This document shows, one piece after another, positions 11,884-24,299 of a stretch of DNA of 64,000 bases (positions are counted from its first letter, which is position 1; every line of letters starts with the position of its first letter). The DNA lies in assembly GCA_000328365.1 (NCBI GenBank), contig KB309161.1, positions 21,068 through 85,067 on the forward strand. The letters run 5' to 3'. The translations under genes were made by a program, and so were the position numbers. The notes below the pieces were generated by a model. It did not search any database and had not been told where the DNA came from. It saw only the letters and a program-made list of their open reading frames with translations. This stretch comes from Capitella teleta. Taxonomy: Eukaryota > Annelida > Polychaeta > Capitellidae.

Positions 11884-14800
11884 ACTTAAAAAGTGTCACA
11901 TTATATATACATATCGGAAACATCTTGCTTCTGTGTTTTGCTGTTATCAACATCAGTTGTATACATATATTTAATTTAATCAATACATTAATGTTTTGTT
12001 GTGTCACCACGGAAAAGTAAAACGAGTTTTTTTTTTTGTTATTTTTTTTTTACTTTGTTGTGAACCGAACCTCGATTGTTTTCTGGATTTCTGATTGATT
12101 GATGGCACACGTAATTTTGGTCACGTGAAAATAAACCCCATCTGCTTATGGGTTTGTGCACTAACATGCGTGCTAATATGATGGATAGCCGCTAGGGATG
12201 TTTATACTTAATCAAAATAAGATTCACAGGTCGATTTATTTCGAGATGGAAATGCCCAAGAGAATGATGCATCAGTTTTATCCTACACCAGAAAGTCCGG
12301 GAGCTATGGTGCATTGACCTGCTGTATTTACGTCATTTTTCTTACTCTTCTTTTACAGTGTATTTGCGGTTTTCCCTAATGCGACAATATGGAGCAGTGA
12401 ACATAAAACATACTATGAAATCTGCACGGACGTGCTTCTATCTGTAGTCTATATATACACACATGTGAAAACATGGCACGTGCATTGCTGAAGGAAAACT
12501 CGACGAATGCTTGAACTCTATGACGGACCTCTCGCATTTGTATCACCCAAATGGATTGAGTGGAGCCATAAAACCCAATCTCTTGTCATGCTGACGGACA
12601 CCATGATCATTGTAACAGTAAAACATTTGATCCGCTTATGATTTGATGCTGTATTTCATTCGACACGGGGATGGAAGTGATCAGTCGGTCAATGACTTTC
12701 TTCAGCAGTCAATTTACTTTAATTCAAGGCCTCTTTCGTATTCTCTGGCCCACCATTGCAAATCTATTCACATGATCACATCTCGGAAGTTGAAGTGGCA
12801 CTCCGTTTGATCGCCTGCTGTTTCTTCCGCATGTGGTCTTAGAAAGGCAATTGACACAGATACAAAGATATTTTAAAAGACGGAGTGTTTCCGGGGCATG
12901 TATTTTAAGAAATATGTTTACGACCGGATCACGAGTCCAACACGTGTCTGGCAAGGACCAAGTTACGCGGAATTTAAGCTGAGCTAGGCGAGAATTAAAT
13001 ATCGATCAGCTCAAATCACGCGAGACTGGTATGGTTTTACATTTTTGGTCAACAATGAAGTTTGGCTGCACTGTATGTAGAGTAAACGGATTAAACCTTA
13101 GATTCGCATGTAGCTATAGCGAGTGTGCATATCTCTAGTTACAGGATCCCAGAGCCTTTTCATTAACCGGTAGAATATCAATAACCAACTAATAAATGTC
13201 CCCTTCCACCCGACATCGTGCTTTCACCGTAATATCCTCAGGTTCAGGATATGCATGTAATTATCATGATCAAGACTTCGGGAATTCCGTACTGTTCGTC
13301 CAATGCTTACGACCTATAAACAATAAATGAATTTCGATATTCTGCAATGGGTGTCTCATGGTTTCTTGGTAATATTTATTCATATTCCCAGTCTAATATG
13401 GACATGCAGGTCGTCTGTAATCCCGAGCTACGCCGCGTATGAGCTAATTTGAAGAACACGTGGGGTGTTTCACTCCCACGGGAAGCGGCGCCGTCGAAGC
13501 CCTGGCGGCTAAGAAGGAAAACAGAAACGACTTCTGACAATCAAGAATTGTTCACCCGGGGGCGGCGAATCTAATCGATCTGTCAATAGTTTTATGCGTT
13601 CCCTAATGGAGAGCGTTCTTGATTCGACGCAAAGGCCTCTGGGAAGGTTAGTACAATGACATCTCATCTTGCGAGCAAACCTGCATGGGTATATTTAAGT
13701 TTCTGGGGGAATAGTTTGTGTGCAGTGCGGGCGTGTGATATGGCACGAGAATCGTGTGTTGGGTGCTTATTAAGTTCTGAACATAATGATCGAGTTCATC
13801 CGTGCCGCCCACAGACACGTGTTTTGCGACGTGATATTCAGCGATAGATTGACAACGAGCGGAAGAATCGTATTTGTGTTTTGATTTTTCAGCCATCTTT
13901 GGATTACAGCAGATTATTCTGTAATAGTTGGAGACGTATGGGGTTTGCTTTATAAGTAAGATCCTCTGTTCGAAGGGCAAGGCCACAGACACCGAGAATA
14001 GCCCCTTACCTTGCAGTTAGCTAGATACGCCACGTTCCCTTTTGTCCTCTCCAAGGCCATGGTCTGTACGTATACCCCAACCCAGCCTTATACCGGGTAC
14101 TTGATAATTAATGCTAATTTTATCAAGAAACCCACCTAAACTTAACAACTGGGTCTTCCTTTGTTGTAGACTGCTGATGTGATTCGATATCCATGTTCTA
14201 TGTTTACCAAATTTAATGACGCACACAAATATTATTCAATATATCAGCATTTAACCACGGTGTCCCATGTGTGTTATGGAACTGTCACTATAAGCTGGAA
14301 TTATATTATGTAACATCAACAGGTTTTAACACTGAAGCTGAAGGTGAATTTTCAAATTGGATAACCAATCTGCTGTTGCCTGCCCCTCCACCCAAGCCTT
14401 CCTTCTCCAGACGTACCCTTCTCGGCCTTTGTGAAAAGAAATCGTTGTCTCAGCTGGGCATATAAGAATGATGTACAAGCTGACTGCAGTTGAAGGATGG
14501 CGTGATCAAAGTGCCCTGTCGTGCTTGTCTCTCCCTGTGACGTACCTGGATGGAGGGAGATGCTGAAATGTGTCAAGGGACATACCAAGCACCATTGAAG
14601 GTTTTCACAGAGCCTCAAAGAGCTCGCTATACAAGAACCAATATTGGATTGCAAATCATCGCAATTCCCCAACTGGAGCTTATTATATCCTTATATGTAG
14701 ATTCCATGCTCCATTCAATTGGAGCAGAAGAAAGGAAAGAAGAAAGAAATTGTGTTCGTTAAAAGGGATTCTACATGGTGCGAATAGAATAGGAGAAATG

Positions 14801-15770
14801 AACCGTCTTTTTACTTGCTTAAATGAGCCCCTAGTTATGTGGATAAACTAAGCCCTTGTCAGATGCTTCGCCCAAAAGCGTCCTTAGTCTCCTTATATCT
14901 CTGTCTTTGGTCTGAACACTCTTAATGTATTTATCTTTGTCTGCATCCCTGTAGTCTGCTCCTCACAACCATATATCATTGCATAAATTAGCTGAAGTGA
15001 TGTATTATCAGAACATAGAGATACATGCGGGGAGGGAGGGAGGTGGGTGTCGCAGAAGAAGGATTCCCTGGTCAGTTTGCAGTGTCTGATTGAGCATTAA
15101 ATTGACACTTGTGTTTACTCGCTTAACTGATGGGTATGTATACGTGCGTGTATAGTAAATATACTATGAAGATCCACATTTGGAAGGATGTAACTTCTGA
15201 AATTGCTTTATTATATTTTTTCACTTTCTGCCTTTCATGCCGAGTATGCTACCATGCTTTTCATTTTTCTCGGACCACTTTCAATCTGAAAAAAAAACCA
15301 CCAACACCTAAAGGTTTTCGGGAAACCGTGTGGGTTATTGCACCAAGCCCTTTTCTTCGCAATTCATTACTTCACAGGTGTAATATGACACATGGTATTT
15401 CTTTATATGTAGTTAACTGGGGAACTGGTGAGTGCAAGTATATTATCACAGACCAAAAAAGATTGGCATGTCATTACTCACAAAATAACCGATTAATATA
15501 ATCCAACGTGACACACCTATAAGCAAACAAATTTAGGAGCCGGGTTCCACGGCTGCTCGACAAAGTTCTATTACATAACATGTACCACACGAACAATGGA
15601 GTCACTGGCTTTGTGCGTGGGGAGGGGATGAACGGAAAGAACCTCTCTGAAGTAACGTCATCGCATAGAGGTTCTGATTATCCACATGCAGATAAACAGA
15701 TTTAGACCTCAGACAGAAGAAGAGATTTGAGGGATAAAATCAAAAGATGTCCTCCAAAGACATGCACATT
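11884..15770. other. Gene-poor stretch downstream of the DUF229-like gene
   Basis: The 3' UTR of the upstream gene probably ends near the AATAAA at 12130-12135. Beyond it I see T-runs (12027-12052), a short GC-rich patch at about 13480-13510 and unsupported open frames only. Confidence 0.45.
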
Positions 15771-15774
15771 GGAT

Positions 15775-16175
15775 TCCATACCGACTATGCTTTTAAAGAA
15801 TGAAGAAGTTTTAAATTCGGCTTAACCAATGCTTACCCGGATTATCAATTTATCCCTCGAACCAAGGACCGTCCCTGAAGGCTTCAAACGAGCAGTTGTC
15901 ACGCCTATATTGAAAAAGCCGGACTTGGATGTAAATGAGCCCAAAACTTACCTTCCAATATCGAACATCTGTTTCTCTTCAAAAGTCTCTTTTGACGTCA
16001 TAATTATTATTAAGGCAAACAATCAACTGTGCACCCATGACTCTCGTAACTTTGTGCATCTTTTCATTATTTATGCACGTAATTGTCTTTTATGGTAAGC
16101 GCATAGAAACTTTATCCTATAATTCTACATTTGGCGCTATATAAATGAATTAAGTGTTTATTATTATGAAAGGAC
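15775..16175 (+). mobile_element. LINE relic (CR1/L2-like) with 3' end
   Basis: The plus strand encodes a reverse-transcriptase start block: IINLSLEPRTVPEGFKRAVV then PILKKPDLDVNEPKTY and LPISNICFSSK, the well-known motif TxPxxxKxAxVxPxxKKPxLDxxxxxxYRPxSNLxFxSK. It then jumps directly to a 3' end, AAGCGCATAGAAACTTTATC followed by TTGGCGCTATATAAATG and TTATTATTATG, the usual CR1/L2 tail. Nearly all of the RT and the 3' coding part is therefore deleted. It sits about 1.3 kb downstream of the Ig-oxidase gene's stop codon, on the opposite strand. Confidence 0.8.
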
Positions 16176-17522
16176 CCAGGAGCCCCACCTAATTCTTGAT
16201 TTTAGGTGTGGCTTCGTCGACTGAAATCAACTTCATCGGAAATGCGCTCGGAAAGTGTTTTCATTCACCTTTCCATGCACTCATCGACCCACTTTTTACA
16301 TTTCCTGTAAAACTAGGGATGAGTTCTCTAGCGGTTTTATGGCGCAGTTTTCATTCCACGGGAAGTCTCGCCGCACTCATTGAAACACAGCATATCACCA
16401 GAACGAGGCCCGTTTCACATGACGTCATAACGAATGGTTTAATGGAAGCAAGCGGCAGTGAGTACTGAGTAAAGCATCGAGCTTTCAATCGGAAGGTAGT
16501 TAGTGGCGATTGCCAATTTGGCAAAAAAAAAAAAAAAAAAAAAAGAAACAGGAAGCAATAAACTTTGGAAGACGATTGACTGAAGACGATGTTTAAAATA
16601 CACATGTTGTGAACGAAGCCCTAAAATTTGAATTTGAATTTGGATGAATTTCCTGTACACCCTTACTATTGATATATATATATATGTCAATTTATACGTC
16701 AGGCCGCTCAGACGTGTGTGAATAAATTTAATGGCAGTATTGATGTAACTGAATAATGTCCTTAATTTGCATCAGCGATGTTTTCTTATCCACGTTTTGA
16801 AATATTTAAGGTTATGCGTGCAGGAAAGAAACGTAATCATAACGCATTATGCTATTAAAAAAAAAAAAAAAAAACACCAAACAAACAAACGAATCAGGAT
16901 ACCGTGTGGTGGAACATTCAGTCATCATAACGCACATAATTATAAATGGAGCGTTTGTCGAAAGGATCTCAATGTGTTGGAGAGTAATAAATATTGAGAA
17001 ACATATTTTACATTTATTTCTTGTTATTTCATACAAAGCCAATGGAAAAATTGAATGCATAAAAATAGCCGAGATTCACAATATGCAGCGTGATTTTAAT
17101 GCAGAATGGTAAACATTGCACGTTTAAAAAAATATGGATGAAAACCAGTTGGAAAAAAATCATACCAATAAATATCTATTTTTTTCTTGAGTACAGAAAA
17201 TTGGTGCAGGGGTGAGTGATTGAATAGAATGATCGTGGTTCAAGGAAGGGAGAAAAGTAAACAACGATGCTGAAAAAAAAGAAAAAAACATTCACGAATA
17301 GCGATACGTTCGTCATCGATGAATCAGCTTTAAGCATTATGACAACCATAGGAAGTGAATCAAAATAATTATGAATCAACATACAATAAGACATTGTATT
17401 AAGTAAATTGCCCACCCTCTTTCTCTCACCATATCGTTCATAGTTATTAAATTATCATAATTTCATTGTATCATTCTCAACATGGTATACTATTCATAAC
17501 AAATATACAATTGAGTACCTAT
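16176..17522. other. Gene-poor stretch, homopolymer runs
   Basis: Contains A-runs at about 16522-16543 and 16858-16874 and an AT dinucleotide run near 16672-16685. It is the 3' flank of the Ig-oxidase gene; I find no AATAAA on the minus strand close below 17523. Confidence 0.45.
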
Positions 17523-20500
17523 TCAATCAAGAAAGATCTTTTGCAGGTATTTATTTGGCAGCAGATGTTTTGGATCCCAGTTCTGTTCGGCAACAATTCG
17601 TTTGAAATCAACAAGATCGCTGCCAAGATTCTGAATAAGGTATTGCGGGAGAGCATCAATGAATGAGTAGTATTTTGCCCAATGCACCAAGAAAGAAATA
17701 TTGTTATCCTGGAGGTCTTGGAAGATCTGATGAATTAAAAAGAGAGTTCATTAAAGTTTACAGATGGCTTTTACCTAAAATATTTACCTGGTTTGTAAAA
17801 TCTTCGAAGCCGCTCTTCCACATGGCGCCAGTGAGTTCCATTCTGAATACATGCGTGGTCTCGGTTCTTGTGTTCTTCTCAGGGCAAAGTAAGCAATCTG
17901 AGGAGAGCTTCCCCCATCTGAACAGGGTCGTCAACAGAGGCATCTGATCTTGGTTGATGAGATCTTTCGCCCTCGCAAACATAAGCTAAGAGAAGAGAGG
18001 CATAACCTTTAAGTATTTGTGAGATTAATACCTACATCTATAGCTTGACGAGTGCTAGTGAAGTTTTCAGTATCTTCAATAACAAATTCTACACTGAAAG
18101 TTCTGTCAAGTGTTTCACCGTCAATGTATGACACAGCTAAAGGTAGCTCTTCGTAGCGTGGAGTAAAGTTGCCAAAATCTTTCCACACAAGATCAAACAA
18201 CATCTGGAAACATAATAGTTTAATGTATACATGACAAACTGACATTGTCATTGGTAGAAGTAACCTTGTGAACTGCAAGAGGGCCTGTCGAAGCCTGTCG
18301 ACGGACTCTTCCACTCAAGAGTGCTGGCGCTTCTGTCGACCGACGTTTCCGTGAACCAGATGACTGATAAGGCATCGTGCCATTTGCTGTCCACTCATAC
18401 GTCCTATTAATACAATACAGGTAGAAAAATCGCCATAGTGCATTGATTCACATCTATCCACCTCAACCAGAGCTTATCCTCCCAAGGGTTGTATCCTGCA
18501 GGTAGCTCTCCATTGGTATTATACGTCATCCAGTCCTCTTCTGTGAGTGACGAAAGGGGCGCCCAATGGGAAATCAATCCTCCAGCATTCAGCTGTTGTG
18601 TCATCCACGTCGTGTTCTGTATGAAATCGGCCATCGATGGGAAGGAGTTGGTGAGTCTGACAACTTCAAGAGGAGCGACCTGTGGATGATCTTAGCAAAA
18701 TGGTAATTCCGTTGATCCAACATTTACCTTGAAGGTTATGTCATAGATGACGCCACACATTCCCATACACAGCTTGAGGGCTTTGAGTTCTTCTGGGTTT
18801 GCTTCTTGGGTGTACTGTAGCAAGGAGCCGTTGGCCGCCACCAGACGCATCCCGACAACTTCATCACTTGTGCAACTCGTCTGGAGGAAGCCATTCTATA
18901 TGCCAAGTATTAGGTGCTGTATTAGGTGCTGTTGCTTTTTATGAGTCTTACTGCGGTTCCACTACTGAACGTTCCGCCCAGAGTAGGGTTGTATACCGAC
19001 CCAGCGATGAGCTGCACGTCGTTGTCCAAGGAGAAGTTGATGAGATCTTCCATTGAAATCCCTGCGGCTGCGGTGACCGTATTGGTGTGCTGTGTATGCA
19101 ACAAACTTATGCCATAAAACATCACAGCAATCATGTCCTATACCTCGTCAAGTATAATGGGATCTCCATCAAAACGGGTCACGAGTTTAGTCATGTTTAT
19201 CAGAAGCGTGTCTTCATCTGGATACACATCAGAGTAGCTGTAAGCACTGCCCACGCTCCTCCCTTTGATCCTTATCTGTTGCATCATAGCTACCACTTCT
19301 TGTATCTCAGTTAAATTTGTTGGAGTCACAGCAAACACTCTTGTTCTAGTCGCTGTGCCATCCCAGTTCGCAAATGGAATGACATCCACAGACAGAGTAC
19401 TGCTATTCAAAGCCTTACGAATGTAAGCTCTCTTCGTGGGAGCTGCAGCAGGTATAATTGGTAAATTTCGGAATAACTACAAGGGAGCCTCAACCTACTG
19501 ACAACCAAGGAGCCTGATCCAAACACACTGCCATAATCATTAGTAGCACTACATTGGATGACAGCAGAAGGGAAGTCTTCTGGAATGGTCAAATCTAGCT
19601 CTGAGCGGTCATTACTTAGCGTAGTGTAATTGGTTTCAGATAGAGCTTGACCGTTGATGAACCATTCGATCGTAGGATCACCAGTGGCTATACACCTGTA
19701 AATCACCGAGTCCCCTACTTCGCCGATTCTGTGTTGAGGTGAGTCTGACGAATGCTCAAACTTAGGCGGACCTGAAGAACAAAGGACATTTGAGAAGAAA
19801 GCAGGAAGTTTGAATGATATATGCTTTACTTGACTGCACACTTGAACTTTTGGGGATTGGCATAGAGTTTTAAGGTGTATTTTTCTTTGAGAGTTACCTT
19901 GTTAAAAATAGCGCAGTATGCAATATGTATGCACAAATAAATTACCCCAATGGCAATATATATATAATATGCTTCACTGCTTCTAAATACTTAACCCTCA
20001 GCAAAATAACATCATAAATAATTATTAAAGCAACCCTCATCAACAACACCGACTTCTGCCGTGTTGAAGAATGCACAATTCACGGGTATCATAATTAATC
20101 ACAAACTCACATTCCAACGACTTAATCAAAAGATTAAAGAACAAAATATCAACATCACCCAAAACTGCCAAAAGCCAAAACCGATTTATCATGCACTGAT
20201 TGAGTCACCTCTAACAAAAGAAAACCCTGCACTTCATCACAAATGCAGACTTCAAGGCACCCACGGCCCCAATTTTTGCACCAGAAAAGATCCTGGCAAT
20301 ATACATAACCAATAAACTATTACATAAACTGCAACTTCACAAACTCGTGCACCGCTTCAGCCTCTAGTATTTATTCCTACGGGACACAAAACAAGTTGGA
20401 GCTCTATAATCTTTCAAACATAAGCAAAATACAAACCCCGCAATCAGTGCCTGGATACCTGACTCACTCACCCAAACAGCTCAGTTGCTTCATCATGTAT

Positions 20501-23500
20501 ATACTTTTTGTAATATGTTACGGACTATCCTGACTCGGTAAATTGCCATGCACCAGCGCCCAAAGGACACTCCTTTTAGTGCGATTCTTTGACGAAGGAA
20601 TTCTAACTATCTAGTCATCATGATGAGCATCAAAAATGTTTTTCTTAAACAATTACCGTAAATTGTTTTCTCAGAGATACTAATTAGTAATCGCAAATGT
20701 AAAATGTGATGCAGAAATGCGCAGCATCTCAACCACTCACCTCCAATGCTCAGAGTGACGTTTTGACGTAAGCTACCGGCGTCGTTAGTGCCTTCACAAA
20801 CGTATAAACCGGCATCAGACGCCTCCGACTCATTAATCATCAGCCGAGAATTGGCATTCGTCAGCTGGTATCTGTCAGCGGATAGGGCCTCCCCATCGGC
20901 CCGAGACCACGTGATGGATGGGGCAGGCCTGAAATGGAAGACATGAGATGGGAGTTTATGAAATCGTTTTTACCTTACTTTCCATAGAAGATGCATTCCA
21001 GTTCCACGGACTCACCTTCAATGGCTGTGACAATGTCGTCAGCGTACGCTATTGTGGGAGTAGTTATGTTGGAGTCACTCCCTGAAAGATAATTCGCAAC
21101 TGTTGGTCATCCATATATTTGTTGTGTTTATGTCATCTACCATTGTCGGAATGGACAGTGACTGATGAGTACGATCCGTATGAAGTGGAATCAAGATTCT
21201 TATTGAAGACGCCGCAACGGTAATAGAACCCGTTCACCGAATCTTCGAGCTCGGTATACGAGAAATATAAATCTCCTGGAATATAATTAAGACAGACTTC
21301 AAGATTGGCGCATTGCAAGAAGTGAAATATACCCTTTTTACTGACATGAACTCGTTCATTCGTCTTTACCGGAGTCGATGTCGCTGCCACTTTTGAAGCA
21401 ACGATCTCCCATGAATATGTCGGAGGTGGTACACTCGTGGTCGGCATGAGTTTAACAGCTAGGCCATCACCAACGTTCGCTTCATAANNNNNNNNNNNNN
21501 NNNNNNNNNNNNNNNNNNNNNNNNNNNNNNNNNNNNNCACTGCTTGAGTGAGTTCAATTGGAGCAGAAAGTGCAAGACCAAAGGAATTATTGGCCTGACA
21601 CTTGTAGCTTCCTCCGTCCAATACAGTCAAAGGGTCGATCAGAAGCATCAAGCGTGAAGTATTTGATTCTATGAAATGAACGTTACCCGGCGTCGAGGAG
21701 AGCGTTTGGCCATCTTTGAGCCACGACACCCTAAGAGTATTCCAATGGAAGGAAATTAAATTATGGAGATTTACAGATCTCACGATGGTGGAGGTTGACC
21801 AGTGGCTCTGCAATCCAAGTTGATGCTGCCATCAATACCATAAAACTCTGCTCCACTTGTGGCAGTTATCTCGGGTGGAGAACCTGTAAGCATAAAATCA
21901 TAAGGGTGTGCTGGGAAAATATATTGTATTATCTACCAATCTCAATGCCATCCAAAGGCATCAGAGTTGTAGGCATCAGAGTTGTTGTAGGCATTGGTGT
22001 TGTTGTAGGCATCGGTGTTGTTGTAGGCATTGGTGTTGTTGTAGGCATCGGTGTTGTTGCTATTTTCACAGGAGCAGCTTCTGGGTCGCCATCTTTCTTT
22101 ACCAATGTCAGGATTAGAACCAAAATGAGGATGAAGGAGCAGAATAGGACCACTCCCATCACTATCCCCACCCGACGACTCAGCGCAGCTTTGTAGTAGC
22201 TGCAATAAAGGAAAAAAAAGTCAAACGTATTATTGGAAAGTTGGTGCGGATTTAGTGAATTGCACATTGTGAATTAGATCAGGTGTTATATGTAATATAT
22301 TCCATGTGTATATTGAAGTATATCACATCCAATCATTGCTGGCACCTGCGATCACATGTGCCCCCATCTTCACACCAATAACCTCTCAGCTTCCAGGGAA
22401 TTCAGAAAACACTCGTCAATGTGATATTTCAGAAACACCAGAAGCACTTCCACTGTAAGTGTCACCCGATACCCGACCATCTTAGTGAAAGATCACATTT
22501 TATCACCAATTTCCTTCCAAGAAATTCTGCTCATGCCCACATTTTCTCAGAGTTCAGTGTTCTGTGCATGTTTACAGCTGAAACAAAACATTACTTATTC
22601 ATAGATGTTTGGTAGATCTAAATTTTAATGTACAGGAAAGAGACGGTATCCATTGTGTCAGCGATGCTTTAACGAATTATATCATTGCACACGTCCATCA
22701 GTTAAGAAACCTTGAGTCCTGCTGGATAATCTTTAACATCGTATATAAAATTATAATAATCTTCATCCTTATCCGTGTAATGATTTTATATGAATATTCA
22801 TAAATATTATCTTCGAGGGGGTCCATCGAGATTGGAAGCCTTCACGGGAAAGTCACGTGGCTTTGCTCACTCGTGCAACCGATTTGTGATCGTCTCGCTT
22901 CAAAGAATCGAGAGCTTCAGATCGATAGCAAAGAATGGACACGATCAGAATTGATCATTCGCCCCTTGCTCTTCTGTCGGTATAATTACACGCAACCAAA
23001 AATAAATGCAGAATTTGCATTATTGCGAATTCCACTTGCTATTTGATGGGGAAAAATTAGCTAAGATGCATTTTTATAATTTATTGCAGCTCAGCTGTAC
23101 TGTGTACTGAGGATCGAATAGCACCCTCAGTTCATTCAACTTAGCATTCAACGACTCCAGTTCAATGAACGAAGTATTTATTGGTATGTATTCTCTTGAC
23201 CTTCAGCTTGCTATGAATTAATTTACGTTTAAAGGTATCTCTGACCCTAGAGACTTCATCTGATCTCAAGGCCATGGAATAAGTGAAAAAGCTCGTGGGT
23301 TTGTTTATACATTTAAGGAATCTTTACAGACGTCTGTCCCCCCCCCTCATGGCCACACAAAGCACGTGCTAAAAGGTGGAATAATAATACATTTGCGTTT
23401 AATCCACACGCTTTGCTTTAAAAGCATTTCTCCGTGTTGCCAGGCAGGAAATACAAAATTTATCTTTTGCAAACGTGTGTAAACACAATACTCGAATACT

Positions 23501-24148
23501 TGAGTATTACCTCGATTACTTCAATCAAACATATGTAAGGTTGATATGCATGGCTGGATGTTGGCTTTTAAAACTGCAAGTGAGTCGTCGAAAATTGCTT
23601 AAACTTTCTTCATTGCGGCAATAATGTGTAAACATATGTATGCATGAAAGGTTTTCTATGTGTCACTGCGTATGCCAGCCGACCAATCAACATCGAGAGC
23701 AACATGAAGTGACTGGATGAAATCATTTTGTTTCTATCGTGATTGGTGTTATTTGAGTGATTGATTGTGGATGTACAGGTGCCATTTATAGCCACCTTTT
23801 AACCGAATTTCTCTATTTCACGAGAAAAAAAAAAGTTTGAGCTCCATTGAATGTATATAGCAGCTACCATGCACGTTTCCTTCAAGGAGCAATCAACGTT
23901 TTGTTATAATAAATCTAAGGCGTTATATTGGTAAAAGATCACATCACACGCCCAGATCTAAGACACATTTATGAATTCAATATTCACCTGCAAAAATCAA
24001 AAGTGCAATACACAGCAAATCAAGGACGGAACAACGTGAGTTAACTGTGACATTTTAAATGTTCATCCCGCAAGTTAGGATTACACGGGTTGATGAAGCA
24101 AGCAACTCACCTGGACTGGCCACTCTCCGCAATTCCACCACGTCCCAT
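17523..24148 (-). CDS. Type II membrane Ig-domain protein fused to an L-gulonolactone/arabinonolactone-oxidase-like FAD enzyme
   Basis: Seventeen minus-strand exons, phases all matching: 24148-24111, 22199-21937, 21883-21784, 21730 to the N gap, gap to 21333, 21275-21141, 21081-20979, 20928-20741, 19771-19499, 19442-19144, 19089-18952, 18895-18728, 18679-18462, 18403-18265, 18203-18036, 17985-17788, 17726-17523. About 1,000 residues. Start MGRGGIAESGQ gives a short basic tail; transmembrane helix about 23-46; a Thr/Pro/Met repeat stalk about 60-92; Ig domains about 100-198, 200-295, 297-391 and 392-483, each with paired Cys and a WxxDG or YxCxA core; then FAD-binding about 515-680 (RSVGSAYSYSD, NPTLGGTFSSGTA) and the ALO domain to the end with HWAK near 940 and the family-like ending KYLQKIFLD. 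This family oxidises aldonolactones at C2, giving ascorbate-type products and H2O2 in animals; the type II topology would put the enzyme outside the cell or in the ER lumen. Tyr replaces the FAD-linking His. Two adjacent genes is the main alternative, but the joining exon pair 19771/19442 is in phase. Confidence 0.88.
20061..20315 (+). mobile_element. Possible LINE relic inside an intron of the Ig-oxidase gene
   Basis: The plus strand reads TGIIINHKLTFQRLNQKIKE, resembling the LINE thumb motif LGxxxxxKLxFxxHIxxxxxK. Downstream similarity fades. It lies in the 969-nt intron 20740-19772, antisense to the gene, which would explain why this intron is far longer than its neighbours. Weak call. Confidence 0.35.
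21488..21537. other. Assembly gap of 50 N inside an Ig-encoding exon region
   Basis: The reading frame stops at an Ig-domain end (LTQAV) on one side and resumes in the next Ig domain (YEANVGDG) on the other. An intron probably lies in or next to the gap; the true gap size is unknown. Confidence 0.95.
21960..22060 (-). repeat. 18-bp coding minisatellite (stalk repeat)
   Basis: About five to six units of 18 bp encode the hexapeptide TTPMPT on the minus strand, forming the juxtamembrane stalk of the Ig-oxidase protein. The units are nearly identical, alternating GGCATC and GGCATT, so the stalk length may vary between alleles. Confidence 0.85.
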
Positions 24149-24284
24149 TTTCCCGTTCACGATGTGTAATTATCTCGTGCACTGTTTCACTCGCCGGATG
24201 CTGTTACTTCGAATGAGGAAGCTCTTTTCCCTCTCGGCTTCTGATGAGGCCGCAGCGATGAGTGACACTGAGCTTGAATCTCTG

Positions 24285-24295
24285 CTTTAAATATA
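24285..24295 (-). promoter_or_regulatory. TATA-like box upstream of the Ig-oxidase gene
   Basis: On the minus strand CTATATTTAAAGC lies about 140 bp before the start codon at 24148. The position would fit a 5' UTR of roughly 100-110 nt. Single-motif evidence only. Confidence 0.3.
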
Positions 24296-24299
24296 GTGC

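Noticed and set aside
16351-17112. Many short frames around A-runs
   Set aside because: Low-complexity translations with Phe or Lys runs and no protein features.
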